In this document: positions 53,001 to 63,920 of the stretch, in pieces
Position numbering within the stretch: position 1 is the stretch's first letter
Layout: each line of letters starts with the position of its first letter
From: Calliopsis andreniformis
Taxonomy: Eukaryota > Arthropoda > Insecta > Hymenoptera > Andrenidae
Length of the DNA stretch: 64,000 bases
Reading direction: 5' to 3'
NCBI RefSeq assembly: GCF_051401765.1
Contig: NW_027480422.1
Span: forward strand, 19,982,001 to 20,046,000
Translations under genes and position numbers: made by a program
Notes under the pieces: model-generated
Told to the model about the DNA's origin: nothing
Databases searched by the model: none
Seen by the model: the letters and a program-made list of their open reading frames with translations, nothing else

Positions 53001-56000
53001 AACTGTTCTATTTATTTTGTATTTTATGCTTCGGGCGTTGACTTCTAAGGCCCTAACTATTCGATCTGGTGGAGCAACGCTCTAGAGTGAAGCCTAGGTT
53101 ATCCAGAACGTAGAAATGACCATTACCTTCACTGCTTGCAATTATACATTTTATACGATGCAAAAACTGTTCTACATATGTTGTATTTTATTCTTCTGGC
53201 GCTGAATTCTAAGTCCCTAGCTATTCGATCTGGCGGAGCAACGCCCTAGACTGAAGCCTAGGTTGCCCGGAACGTAGAAATGACATGTACTTTCACACTG
53301 GTTGCAATTATTCCTGTTATAGGATGGAAAAACTGTTGCATTTTTATTGTATTTTATGCTTCTGGCGTTGACTTCTAAGTCCCTAACTATGCGATCTGGT
53401 GGAGCAACGCCCTACAGTTAAGCCTAGGTTGCCCGGAACGTTGGAATGACCTTTACTTTGACACTGTTTGCAAATATACATTATATACGATGGAAAAGCT
53501 GTTGTATTTATATTGTATTTTATGCTTCTGGCGTTGACTTGTTAGGCCCTAACTATTCGATCTGGTGGAGCAACGCCCTAGAGAGAAGCCTAGATTGCCC
53601 GGAACGTAGAAGTGACCATAACTATCAGACTGGTTGCAATTATTCGTTTTAAACGATGGAAAGACTGTTGTATTTATATTGTATTTTATAGTTATGGCGT
53701 TGTCTTCTAGGGCCGTAGCTGTTCGATGTGGTTGAGCAACGGCCTAGAGTGAAGCCTAGGTTGCCCGGAACGTATAAATGACCATAGCTTTCATACTGGT
53801 TGCAATTATTCGTTTTATACGATGGAAAAGCTGTTGTATTTATTTTGTATTTGGTGCTCCTGGCGTTGACTTCTTAGGCCCTAGTTATTGGATCTGGTGG
53901 ACCAACGCCCTAGAGTGAAGCCTAGGTTGCCCGGAACGTAGGAATGACAATAACATTCATACTGGTTGCAATTATACGTTTTATACGATGGAAAAACTGT
54001 TGTATTTTTATTTTATTTTATGCTTCTGGCATTGACTTCTTAGGCCCTAACTATTCGATCTGGTGAAGCAACGCCCTAGAGTGAAGCCTAGGTTGCCCGG
54101 AACGCAGAAATGACCATAACTATCAGACTGGTTGCAATTATTCCTGTTATACGATTCAAAAACTTTTGTATTTATATTGCATTTTATGCTTCTGGCGTTG
54201 ACTTCTAAGGCCGGAGCTATTCGATGTGGTGCAGCGACACCCTCGTGTGAAGCCTAGGTTGCCCGGAACGTAGAAATGACCATACCTTTCACACTGGTTG
54301 CAATTATTCCTGTTATACGATGGAAAAACTGTTGTATTTATATTATATTTTATGCTTCAGACGTTGACTTCTAAGGCAGTAGCTATTCGATGTGGTGGAG
54401 TAACGCCCTAGAGTGAAGCGTAGGTTGCCCGGAAAGTAGAAATGAACATTACCTCCACACTGTTTGCAATTATTCATTTTATACAGTGGAAAAACTGTTG
54501 TATTTATATTGTTTTTTATAGTTATGGCGTTGACTTCTAAGGCCGTAGCTATTCGATGTGGTGGAGCAATGCCGTAGAGTGAAGCCTAGGATGCTCGCAA
54601 CGTAGAAATGACCATATCTTTCACACTGTTTGCAATTATTCCTGCTATAAGATTGAAAAACTGTTGTATTTGTATTGTATTTTATGCTTCTGGCGTAGAC
54701 ATCTTAGGCCCTAACTATTCGATCTGGTGGAACGACGCCCTAGAGTGAAGCCTAGGTTGCCCGTATCGTAGAAATGACCATACCTTTCACACTGGTTGCA
54801 ATTATTCCTGTTATACGATGGAAAAACTGTTGTATTTCTATTGTATTTTATGCTTCTGGCGTTGACTTCTTAGGCCCTAACTATTCGATCTGGTGGAGCA
54901 ACGCCCTAGGGTGAAGCCTAGGTTGCCCGGAACGTAGAAATGACAATACCTTTCACACTGGTTGCAATTATTCCTGTTATACAAGGGAAAAACTGTTGTA
55001 TTTATATTGTATTTTATGCTTCTGGTGTAGACTTCTTAGGCCCTAACTATTCGATCTGGTGGAACGACGCCCTACAGTGAAGCCTCGGTTGCCTGTATCG
55101 TAGAAATGACCATATCTTTCACACTGGTTGCAATTATTCCTGTTATACGATGGAAAAACTGTTGTATTTCTATTGTATTTTATGCTTCTGGCGTTGACTT
55201 CTTAGGCCCTACCTATTCGATCTGTTGGAGCAACGCCCTAGGGTGAAGCCTAGGTTGCCCGGGACGTAGATGTGACCATAACTATCAGACTGGTTGCAAT
55301 TATTCGTTTTATACGATGGATAGACTGTTGTATTTATATTGTATTTTATAGTTATGGCGTTGTCTTCTAGGGCCGTAGCTATTCGATGTGGTTGAGCAAC
55401 GCCCTAGAGTGAAGCCTAGGTTGCCCGGAACGTAGAAATGACCATCACTTTCGCACTGGTAGCAATAATTCTTGTTATACGATGGAAAAACTGTTGTATT
55501 TATATTGTATTTTATGCTTCTGGCGATCACTTCTAAGGCCGCAGCTATTCGATGTGGTGGAGCAACGCCCTAGACTGAAGCCTAGGTTTCCCGGAACGTA
55601 GAAATGACCATCACTTTCACACTGGTTGCAATTATTCCTGTTATACGATGGAAAAACTGTTGTATTTATATTGTATTTTATGCTTCTGGTGTAGACTTCT
55701 TAGGCCCTAGCTATTCGATGTGGTGGAGCAACGCCCTAGACTGAAGCCTAGGTTTCCTGGAACGTAGAAATGACCATCACTTTCACACTGGTTGCAATTA
55801 TTCCTGTTATACGATGGAAAAACTGTTGTGTTTATATTGTATTTTATGCTTCTGGTGTAGACTTCTTAGGCCCTAACTATTCGATCTGGTGGAACGACGC
55901 CCTAGAGTGAAGACTCGGTTGCCTGTATCGTAGAAATGACCATATCTTTCACACTGGTTGCAATTATTCCTGTTATACGATGGAAAAACTGTTGTATTTC

Positions 56001-56069
56001 TATTGTATTTTATGCTTCTGGCGATCACTTCTAAGGCCGCAGCTATTCGATGTGGTGGAGCAACGCCCT
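50062..56069 (+). repeat. 6.0-kb segmental duplication, copy 2
   Basis: Near-identical to 43,590-49,598. Private differences include CACACAGGTTGC near 50,640, GAGTTAACTTC near 51,710, GTAGCTGTTCG near 53,719 and GGGACGTAG near 55,261. Similarity stops at about 56,070: copy 1 continues CCCAAGAGTGAAACC, whereas here the sequence continues CCCTAGAGTGAAGCC with GGAACTTAG. Bases about 54,760-56,030 (and the equivalent in copy 1) also hold a dimer-like alternation of monomers with GTATTTCTATTG and with GGTGTAGACTTC. Confidence 0.93.
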
Positions 56070-57339
56070 AGAGTGAAGCCTAGGTTGCCCGGAACTTAGA
56101 AATGACCATAGCTTTCACACTGGTTGCAATTACTCTTGTTATACGATGGAAAAACTGTTGTATTTATTTTGTATTTTATGCCTCTGGCGTTGACTCCTAA
56201 GGCCGTAGCTATTCGATGTGGTGGAGCAACGCCATAGAGTGAAGCCTAGGTTGCACATAACGTAGAAATGGCCATGTCTTTCACACTGGTTGCAATTATT
56301 CCTGTTATACGATGGAAAAACTGTTGTATTTATATTATATTTTATGCTTCAGACGTTGACTTCTAAGGCCGTAGCTATTCGATGTGGTGGAGAAACGCCC
56401 TAGAGTGAAGCCTAGGTTGCCCGGAAAGTAGAAATGACCATTACCTCCACACTGTTTGCAATTATTCATTTTATACAGTGGAAAAACTGTTGTATTTATA
56501 TTGTTTTTTATAGTTATGGCGTTGACTACTTAGGCCCTAACTATTCGATCTGGTGGAGCAACGCCCTGGGGTGAAGCCTAGGTTGCTCGGAACGTAGAAA
56601 TGACCATAACTTTCATACTGGTTGCAATTATTCGTTTTATACCGTGGAAAAACTGTTGTATTTATATTGTATTTTTTGCGTCTGGAGTTGTTTTCTAAGG
56701 CCCTAACTATTCGGCCTGGTGGACCAACTCCCTAGAGTGAAGCCTAGGTTGCACGGAACGTAGAAATGCCCATTACTTTCACACTGGTTGTAATTATTCC
56801 TGTTATACGATGGAATAACTGTTGTATTTTTATTTTATTTTGTGCTTCTGGTGTAGACTTCTTAGGCCCTAGCTATTCGATCTGGAGGAACAACGCCCTA
56901 GAGTGAAGCCTAGGTTGCCCGGAACGTAGAAATGACCATCACTTTCACACTGGTTGCAATAACTCTTGTTATACGATGGAAAAACTGTTGTATTTATACT
57001 GTATTTTATGCTTCTGGCGTTGACTTCTAAGGCCGCAGCTATTCGATGTGGTGGAGAAACGCCCTAGAATGAAGCCTAGGATGCCCGCAACGTAGAAATG
57101 ACCATATCTTTCACACTGTTTGCAATTATTCCTGTTATGCGATCGAAAAACTGTTGTATTTATACTGTATTTTATGCTTCTGGCGTTGACTTCCTAGGCC
57201 CTAACTATTCGATCTGGAGGAGCAACGCCATAGAGTGAAGCCTAGGTTGCCGGGAATGCAGAAATGACCATCACTTTCACACTGGTGGCAATTATTCCTG
57301 TTATACGATGGACAAACTGTTGGATTTTTAATGTACTTT
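56070..57339 (+). repeat. Divergent monomers
   Basis: About eight monomers. Bases about 56,290-56,520 resemble 54,300-54,530 and 47,830-48,060 (TATTATATTTTATGCTTCAG, CCTCCACACTGTTTGC, TATACAGTGG), so they are another relic of the neighbouring duplicated segment. Nothing other than satellite is seen. Confidence 0.8.
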
Positions 57340-58820
57340 ATGCTTCTGGCGTTGACTTCTTAGGCCCTAACTATTCGATCTGGTGGAGCAACGCCCTAGG
57401 GTGAATCCTAGGTTGCCGGGAACGTAGAAATGACCATTACTTCCACACTGTTTGCAATTATTCATATTATACAGTGGAAAAACTGTTGTATTTATATGGC
57501 ATTTTATGTTTCTGGCATTGACTTCTAAGGCCCTAACTATTCGATGTGGTGGAGCAATGCCCTAGAGTGAAGCCTAGGTTGCCCGGAACGTAGAAATGAC
57601 CATACCTTTCACACTGGTTGCAATTATTCCTGTTATGCGATGGAAAAGCTGTTGTATTTGTATTGTATTTTATGCTTCTGGCGTAGACTTCTTAGGCCGT
57701 AACTATTCGATCAAGTGGAACGACACCCTAGAGTGAAGCCTAGGTTTCCCGTATCGTAGAAATGACCATATCTTTCACACTGGTTGCAATTATTCCGGTT
57801 ATACGATGGAAAAACTGTTGTATTTCTATTGTATTTTATGCTTCTGGCGCTGACTTCTTAGGCCCCAAAGTATTCGAACTGGTGGAGCAACGCCCTACAG
57901 TGAAGCCTAGGTTGCCCGGAACGTAGAAATGACCATTACTTCCTCACTGTTTGCGATTATTCATTTTATACATGGAAAAAACGGTTGTATTTATATTGTG
58001 TTTTATGCTTCTGGCATTGACTTCTGAGGCCCTAACTATTCGATGTGGTGGAGCAACGCCATAGTGCGAAACCTAGGTTGCTAGGAACGTAGAAATGACC
58101 ATTACTTTCACACTGGTTGCAATTATTCATTTTATACGATGGAAAAACTGTTGTACATATATCGTATTTTATGCTTCTGGCGTTGACTTCTTACGCCGTA
58201 GCTGTTCGATGTGGTTGAGCAACGCCCTAGTGTGAAGCCTGGGTTGCCCGGAACGATGAAATGGCCATTACCTTCACACTGTTTGCGATTATTCATTTTA
58301 TACGATGGTAAAACTGTTGTACTTAGGTTGTATTTTATTCTTCTGGCGTAGAATTCTAAGTCCCTAGCTATTCGATCTGGTGGAGCAGCTTCCTAGAGTG
58401 AAGCCTGAGTTACCCGGAACGTAGAAATGACCAGTACATTCACACTGGTTGCAGTTATTCCTGTTATACAATGGAAAAACTGTTGCATTTTTTTTGTATT
58501 TTATGCTTCTGGCGTTGTATTCAAAGTCCCTAACTATTCGATCTGGTGGAGCAACGCCCTGGAGTTGAGCCAAGGTTGCCCGGAACGTAGAAATGACCAT
58601 AACTTTCACACTGGTTTCAATTATTCGTTTTATACAATGGAAAAGCTGTTCTATTTATTTTGTATTTTATGCTTCGAGCGTTGACTTCTAAGGCCCTAAC
58701 AATTCGATCTAGTGGAGCAACGCCCTACAGTTGAGCCTAGCTTGCCCGGAACGCAGAAATGACCTTTACTTTCACACTGTTTGCAAATATACATTATATA
58801 CGATGGAAAATGTGTTGTAT
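57340..58820 (+). repeat. 1.48-kb repeated segment, copy 1
   Basis: About nine monomers that recur at 60,162-61,643, about 2,822 bp (17 monomers) away. Markers are GGGTGAATCCTAGGTTGCCG, ATTCATATTATACAGTGG, ATCAAGTGGAACGACACCC, ATACATGGAAAAAACGG, AACGATGAAATGGCC and TTTTTTTTGTATTTTATGC. Copies differ at scattered bases. Confidence 0.88.
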
Positions 58821-60161
58821 TTATATTGTATTTTATGCTTCTGGCGTTGACTTCTTAGGCCCTAACTATTCGATCTGGTGGAGCAACGCCCTAGAGTGAA
58901 GCCTAGGTTGCACGGAACGTAGAAATGACCATTACCTCCACACTGTTTGCAATTATTCGTTTTATACAATGGAAAAACTGTGGTATTTATATTGTTTTTT
59001 ATAGTTATGGCGTTGACTTCTAAGGCCGTAGCTATTCGATGTGGTGGAGCAATGCCCGATAGTGAAGCCTAGGATGCCCGCAACGTAGAAATGACCATAT
59101 CTTTCACACTGTTTGCAATTATTCCTGTTATACGATTGAAAAACTGTTGTATTTATACTGTATTTTATGCTTCTGGCGTTGACTTCTAAGGCCGCAGCTA
59201 TCCGATGTGGTGGAGCAACGCCCTAGAGTGAAGCCTAGGTTGCCCGGAACGTAGAAGTGACCATACCATTCACACTGGTTGCAATTATTCCTGTTATACA
59301 AGGGAAAAACTGTTGTATTTATATTGTATTTTATGCGTCTGGAGTTGTTTTCTAAGGCCCTAACTATTCGACCTGGTGGACCAACGCCCTGGAGTGAAGC
59401 CTAGGCTGCACGGAACGTAGAAATGCCCATTACTTTCACACTGGTTGTAATTATTCCTTTTATACGATGTAATAACTGTTGTATTTTTATTTTATTTTGT
59501 GCTTCTGGCGTTGACTTCTAAGGTCCTAGCTATTCGATCTGGTGGAGCAACGCTCTAGAGTGAAGCCTAGGTTGCCCGGTACTTGGAAATGACCATCACC
59601 TTCACTCTGGTTGCAATTATTCCTGTTATACGATGGAAAAACTGTGGTACTTATATTGTATTTTATGCTTCTGGCGTAGGCTTCTTAGGCCCTAACTATT
59701 CGATCTGGGGGAACCACGCCCTAGACTGAAGCCTAGGTTGCCCGGAACGTACAAATGACCATCACTTTCACACTGGTTGCAATTATTCCTGTTATACAAT
59801 GGAAAAACTGTTGTATTTATATTGCTTTTTATAGTTATGGCGTTGACTTCTAAGGCCGTAGCTATTCGATGTGGTGGAGCAATGCCCTAGAGTGAAGCCT
59901 AGGATGCCCGCAACGTAATAATGACCATATCTTTCACACTGTTTGCAATTATTCCTGTTATACGATTGAAAAACTGTTGTATTTATATTGTATTTTATGC
60001 TTCTGTCGTTGACTTCTAAGGCCGCAGCTACCCGATGTGGTGTAGCAACGCCCTAGAGTGAAGCCTAGGTTGCCCGGAACGTAGAAATGACCATACCTTT
60101 CACACTGGTTATAATTATTCCTGTTATACGATGGAAAAGCTGTTGTATGTCTATTGTATTT
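58821..60161 (+). repeat. Spacer monomers within the 17-mer period
   Basis: About eight monomers between the two 1.48-kb copies. A five-monomer echo is visible: AATGCCC at 59,051 and 59,881 (830 bp), both followed by GGATGCCCGCAACG and an ATACGATTGAAAAACTG monomer. No other feature is seen. Confidence 0.8.
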
Positions 60162-61643
60162 TATGCTTCTGGCGTTGACTTCTTAGGGCCTAACTATTCG
60201 ATCTGGTGGAGCAACGCCCTAGGGTGAATCCTAGGTTGCCGGGAACGTAGAAATGACCATTACTTCCACACTGTTTGCAATTATTCATATTATACAGTGG
60301 AAAAACTGTTGTATTTATACGGCATTTTATGTTTCTGGCATTGACTTCTAAGGCCCTAACTATTCGATGTGGTGGAGCAATGCCCTAGAGTGAAGCCTAG
60401 GTTGCCCGGAACGTAGAAATGACCATAGCTTTCACACTGGTTGCAATTATTCCTGTTATACGATGGAAAAGCTGTTGTATTTGTATTGTATTTTATGCTT
60501 CTGGCGTAGACTTCTTAGGCCCTAACTATTCGATCAAGTGGAACGACACCCTAGAGTGAAGCCTAGGTTGCCCGTATCGTAGAAATGACCATATCTTTCA
60601 CACTGGTTGCAATTATTCCTGTTATACGATGGAAAGACTGTTGTATTTCTATTGTATTTTATGCTTCTGGCGCTGACTTCTTAGGCCCTACCTATTCGAA
60701 CTGGTGGAGCAACGCCCTAGAGTGAAGCCTAGGTTGCCCGGAACGTAGAAATGACCATTACTTCCTCACTGTTTGCAATTATTCATTTTATACATGGAAA
60801 AAACGGTTGTATTTATATTGTGTTTTATGCTTCTGGCATTGACTTCTGAGGCCCTAACTATTCGATGTGGTGGAGCAACGCCATAGTGCGAAACCTAGGT
60901 TGCTCGGAACGTAGAAATGACCATTACTTTCACACTGGTTGCAATTATTCATTTTATACGATGGAAAAACTGTTGTACATATATCGTATTTTATGCTTCT
61001 GGCGTTGACTTCTTACGCCGTAGCTGTTCGATGTGGTTGAGCAACGCCCTAGTGTGAAGCCTCGGTTGCCCGGAACGATGAAATGGCCATTACCTTCACA
61101 CTGTTTGCGATTATTCATTTTATACGATGGTAAAACTGTTGTACTTAGGTTGTATTTTATTCTTCTGGCGTAGAATTCTAAGTCCCTAGCTATTCGATCT
61201 GGTGGAGCAGTTTCCTAGAGTGAAGCCTGAGTTACCCGGAACGTAGAAATGACCAGTACATTCACACTGGTTGCAGTTATTCCTGTTATACAACGGAAAA
61301 ACTGTTGCATTTTTTTTGTATTTTATGCTTCTGGCGTTGTATTCAAAGTCCCTAACTATTCGATCTGGTGGAGCAACACCCTGGAGTTAAGCCAAGGTTG
61401 CCCGGAACGTAGAAATGACCATAACTTTCACACTGGTTTCAATTATTCGTTTTATACAATGGAAAAGCTGTTCTATTTATTTTGTATTTTATGCTTCGAG
61501 CGTTGACTTCTAAGGCCCTAACAATTCGATCTAGTGGAGCAACGCCCTACAGTTGAGCCTAGCTTGCCCGGAACGTAGAAATGACCTTTACTTTCACACT
61601 GTTTGCAAATATACATTATATACGATGGAAAAGCTGTTGTATT
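60162..61643 (+). repeat. 1.48-kb repeated segment, copy 2
   Basis: Recurs in the same order as 57,340-58,820, sharing GGGTGAATCCTAGGTTGCCG, the ATACATGGAAAAAACGG monomer and the AACGATGAAATGGCC monomer. Differences include GCCTCGGTTGCC against GCCTGGGTTGCC, and ATACAACGG against ATACAATGG. It departs from copy 1 after the GCAAATATACATTATATACG monomer, continuing TTTATTCTTCTGG where copy 1 has TTTATGCTTCTGG. Confidence 0.88.
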
Positions 61644-63907
61644 TATACTGTATTTTATTCTTCTGGCGTTGAATTCTAAGTCCCTAGCTATTCGATCTGG
61701 TGGAGCAACGCCATAGGGTGAAGCCTGGGTTACCCGGAACGTGGAAATGACCAGTACTTTCACACTGGTTGCAGTTATTCCTGTTATAATATGGAAAAAC
61801 TGTTGCATTTTTATTGTATTTTATGCTTCAGGCGTTAAATCCTAAGTCCCTAACTTTGCGATCTGGTGGAGCAACGCCCTACAGCTAAGCCTAGGTTGCC
61901 CGGAACGTAGAAATGACATTTGCTTTCACACTGTTTGCAATTATACATTATATACGATGGAAAAGCTGTTGTATTTATATTGTATTTTCTGCTTCTGGCG
62001 TTGACTTCTTAGGCCCTAACTATTCGATCTGGTGGAACAACGCCCTAGAGTGAAGCCTAGGTTGCCCGGAACGTAGAAATGACAATAACTTTCACACTGG
62101 TTGCAATTATTCGTTCTAAACAATGGAAAAAATGTTCTATTTATTTTGTATTTTATGCTTCGGGCGTTGACTTCTAAGGCCCTAACTATTCCATCTGGTG
62201 GAGCAACGCTCTAGAGTGATGCCGAGGTTGCCCAGAACGTAGAAATGACCATTACCTTCACACTGCTTGCAATTATACATTTTATACGGTGGAAAAGCTG
62301 TTGTACATATGTTGTATTTTATTCTTCTGGCGTTGAATTCTAAGTCCCTAGCTATTCGACCTGGTGGAGCAACGACCTAAAGTGAAGCCTAGGTTACCCG
62401 GAACATAGAAATGACCAGTACTTTAACACTGGATGCAGCTTTCCTGTTATACGATGGAAAAACAGTTGCATTTTTATTGTATTTCATGCTTCTGGCGTTA
62501 AATTCTAAGTACCTAACCATGCGATCTGGTGGAGCAACGCCCTACAGTTAAGCCTAGGTTGCCCGGAACGTAGAAATGACCTTTACTTTCACACTCTTTG
62601 CAAATATACATCATATACGATGGAAAAGCTGTTGTATTTATATTGTATTTTATGCTTCTGGCGTTGTCTTCTTAGGCCCTAACTATTCGGTCTGGTGGAG
62701 CAACGCTCTAGAGCGAAGCCTAGGTTGCCCGGAACGTAGAAGTGACCACACTTTCACACTGGTTGCAATTATCCTTGTTATACGATGGAAAAACTGTTGT
62801 ATTTATTTTGTATTCTATGCCTCTGGCGTTGACTCCTAAGGCCGTAGCTATTCGATGCGGTGGAGCAACGCCCTAGGGTCAAGCCTAGGTTGCCCGGAAC
62901 GTAGAAATGACCATGTCTTTCACACTGGTTGCAATTATTCCTGTTATACGATGGAAAAACTGTTGTATTTATTTTGTATTTTAACCTTCTGGCGTTCACT
63001 TCTAAGGCCGTAGCTATTCGATGTGGTGCATCAATGCCCTGGAGTGAAGCCTAGGTTGCCCTGATCGTAGAAATGACCATATCTTTCACACTGGTTGCAA
63101 TTATTCATGCTATACAATGAAAGGACTGTTGTATTTTTCTTGTGTTTTATGCGTCTGGAGTTGTTTTCTAAGGGCCTAACTATTCGACCTGGTGGAGCAA
63201 CGCCCTAGAGTGAAGCCTAGGTTGCACAGAACGTAGAAATGCCCATTACTTTCACACTGGTTGTAATTATTCCTGTTATACGATGGAATAACTGTTGTAT
63301 TTATATTGTATTTTATGCTTCTGGCGTTGACTTCAAAGGCCCTAGCTATTCGATCTGGTGGTGCAACGCTCTAGAGTGAAGCCTAGGTGCCCGGAACATA
63401 GAAATGACCATCACCTTCAATCTGGTTGCAATTATTCCTGTTATACGATGGAAAGACTGTGGTATTTTTATTGTATTTTATGCTCCGGGCGTTGACTTCT
63501 GATGTCCTAACTACTGGATATGCTGGAGCAACGCCCTAGAGTGAAGCCTAGGTTGCACGGAACGTAGAAGTGACCATAACTTTCACACTGGTTGCAATTA
63601 TTCGTTTTATACAATGTTAAAGCTGTTCTTTTAGTTCTGTATTTTATGCCTCGGGCGTTGACTTCTGAGGCCCTAGCTATTCGATTTGGTGGACCAACGC
63701 CCTAGAGTGGTGCCTATGTTGCCCGAAACGTAGAGATGACCATTACTTTCACACTGGTTGCAATTATTCATGCTATACGATGGAAAGACTGTTGTATTTA
63801 TATTGCATTTTATGCTTCTGGCGTCGACTTCTAAGACCGTAGATATTCGATGAGGTGGAGCAACGCCCTAGAGTGAAGCCTAGGTTGCCCGGAACGAAGA
63901 AATGACC
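61644..63907 (+). repeat. Divergent monomers leading to the inversion
   Basis: About 14 monomers without a clear higher-order period, including two with GCAAATATACAT or GCAATTATACATTATATACG tracts and one missing a base in CCTAGGTGCCCGG (about 63,385). The last forward monomers (63,560-63,890) carry several private changes, such as GTTCTTTTAGTTCTG and GTAGATATTCGATGAGG, consistent with an array edge. Confidence 0.8.
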
Positions 63908-63920
63908 ATTTCTATGTTCC
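63891..63920. other. Inversion junction with short hairpin
   Basis: The forward array ends GGAACGAAGAAAT (63,891-63,903), followed by GACC (63,904-63,907), then ATTTCTATGTTCC (63,908-63,920). The last tract is the reverse complement of GGAACATAGAAAT, the usual satellite tract. The two 13-base arms match at 11 positions and enclose a four-base loop. Both orientations meet at the same position of the monomer, so phase is mirrored. The wider arms (63,811-63,903 and 63,908-64,000) differ at about 16 of 93 positions. Confidence 0.9.

Larger units (their letters stand above)
1..63907 (+). repeat. 166-bp satellite tandem array
   Basis: The conserved tract CGTAGAAATGACC (often preceded by CCCGGAA) recurs at 55, 221, 387, 553, 719 and so on to 63,895, almost always exactly 166 bp apart; net drift over the window is about 70 bp, 36 of which come from one truncated monomer. 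This gives about 385 head-to-tail monomers with no interruption by unrelated sequence. Other recurring landmarks are TTCACACTGGTTGCAATTAT, ATACGATGGAAAAACTGTTG, CTTCTGGCGTTGACTTCTAA and GGTGGAGCAACGCCCTAGAG. Monomers differ mostly by scattered substitutions, but blocks listed separately are near-identical at multi-monomer spacing. Such arrays are typical of eukaryotic centromeric or pericentromeric heterochromatin; that location is inference. The strand is arbitrary: + is the orientation of the bulk of the array. Confidence 0.98.

Noticed and set aside
61300..61330. Poly-T tract as a Pol III terminator or a retroposon tail
   Set aside because: The run of T here and at about 58,488 arises from one substitution in the TTTTTATTGTATTTT tract of the monomer and is shared because the two segments are duplicates.
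1..63907. CRISPR-like array (regular spacing of conserved tracts)
   Set aside because: The whole 166-bp period is conserved, with no unique spacers; repeat and spacer sizes do not fit, and no cas genes are present.
1..63907. CENP-B box in the CCCGGAACGTAGAAA tract
   Set aside because: Against the reverse-complement core CCCGNNTNNNNCGAA, the tract has A for the required T and GAAA for CGAA, two mismatches at essential positions, so it is not a canonical box.
1..63907. tRNA-derived (SINE-like) A and B boxes at TGGCGTTGAC and TATTCGATCTGG
   Set aside because: Only a short core (TTCGA) of the B box agrees and the A box is weak. There is no cloverleaf and no poly-A or element ends.
1..63907. Naming the species from the 166-bp length
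   Set aside because: Satellites of about this length occur in plants, insects, fish and molluscs; I do not recognise the sequence, so no assignment is supported.
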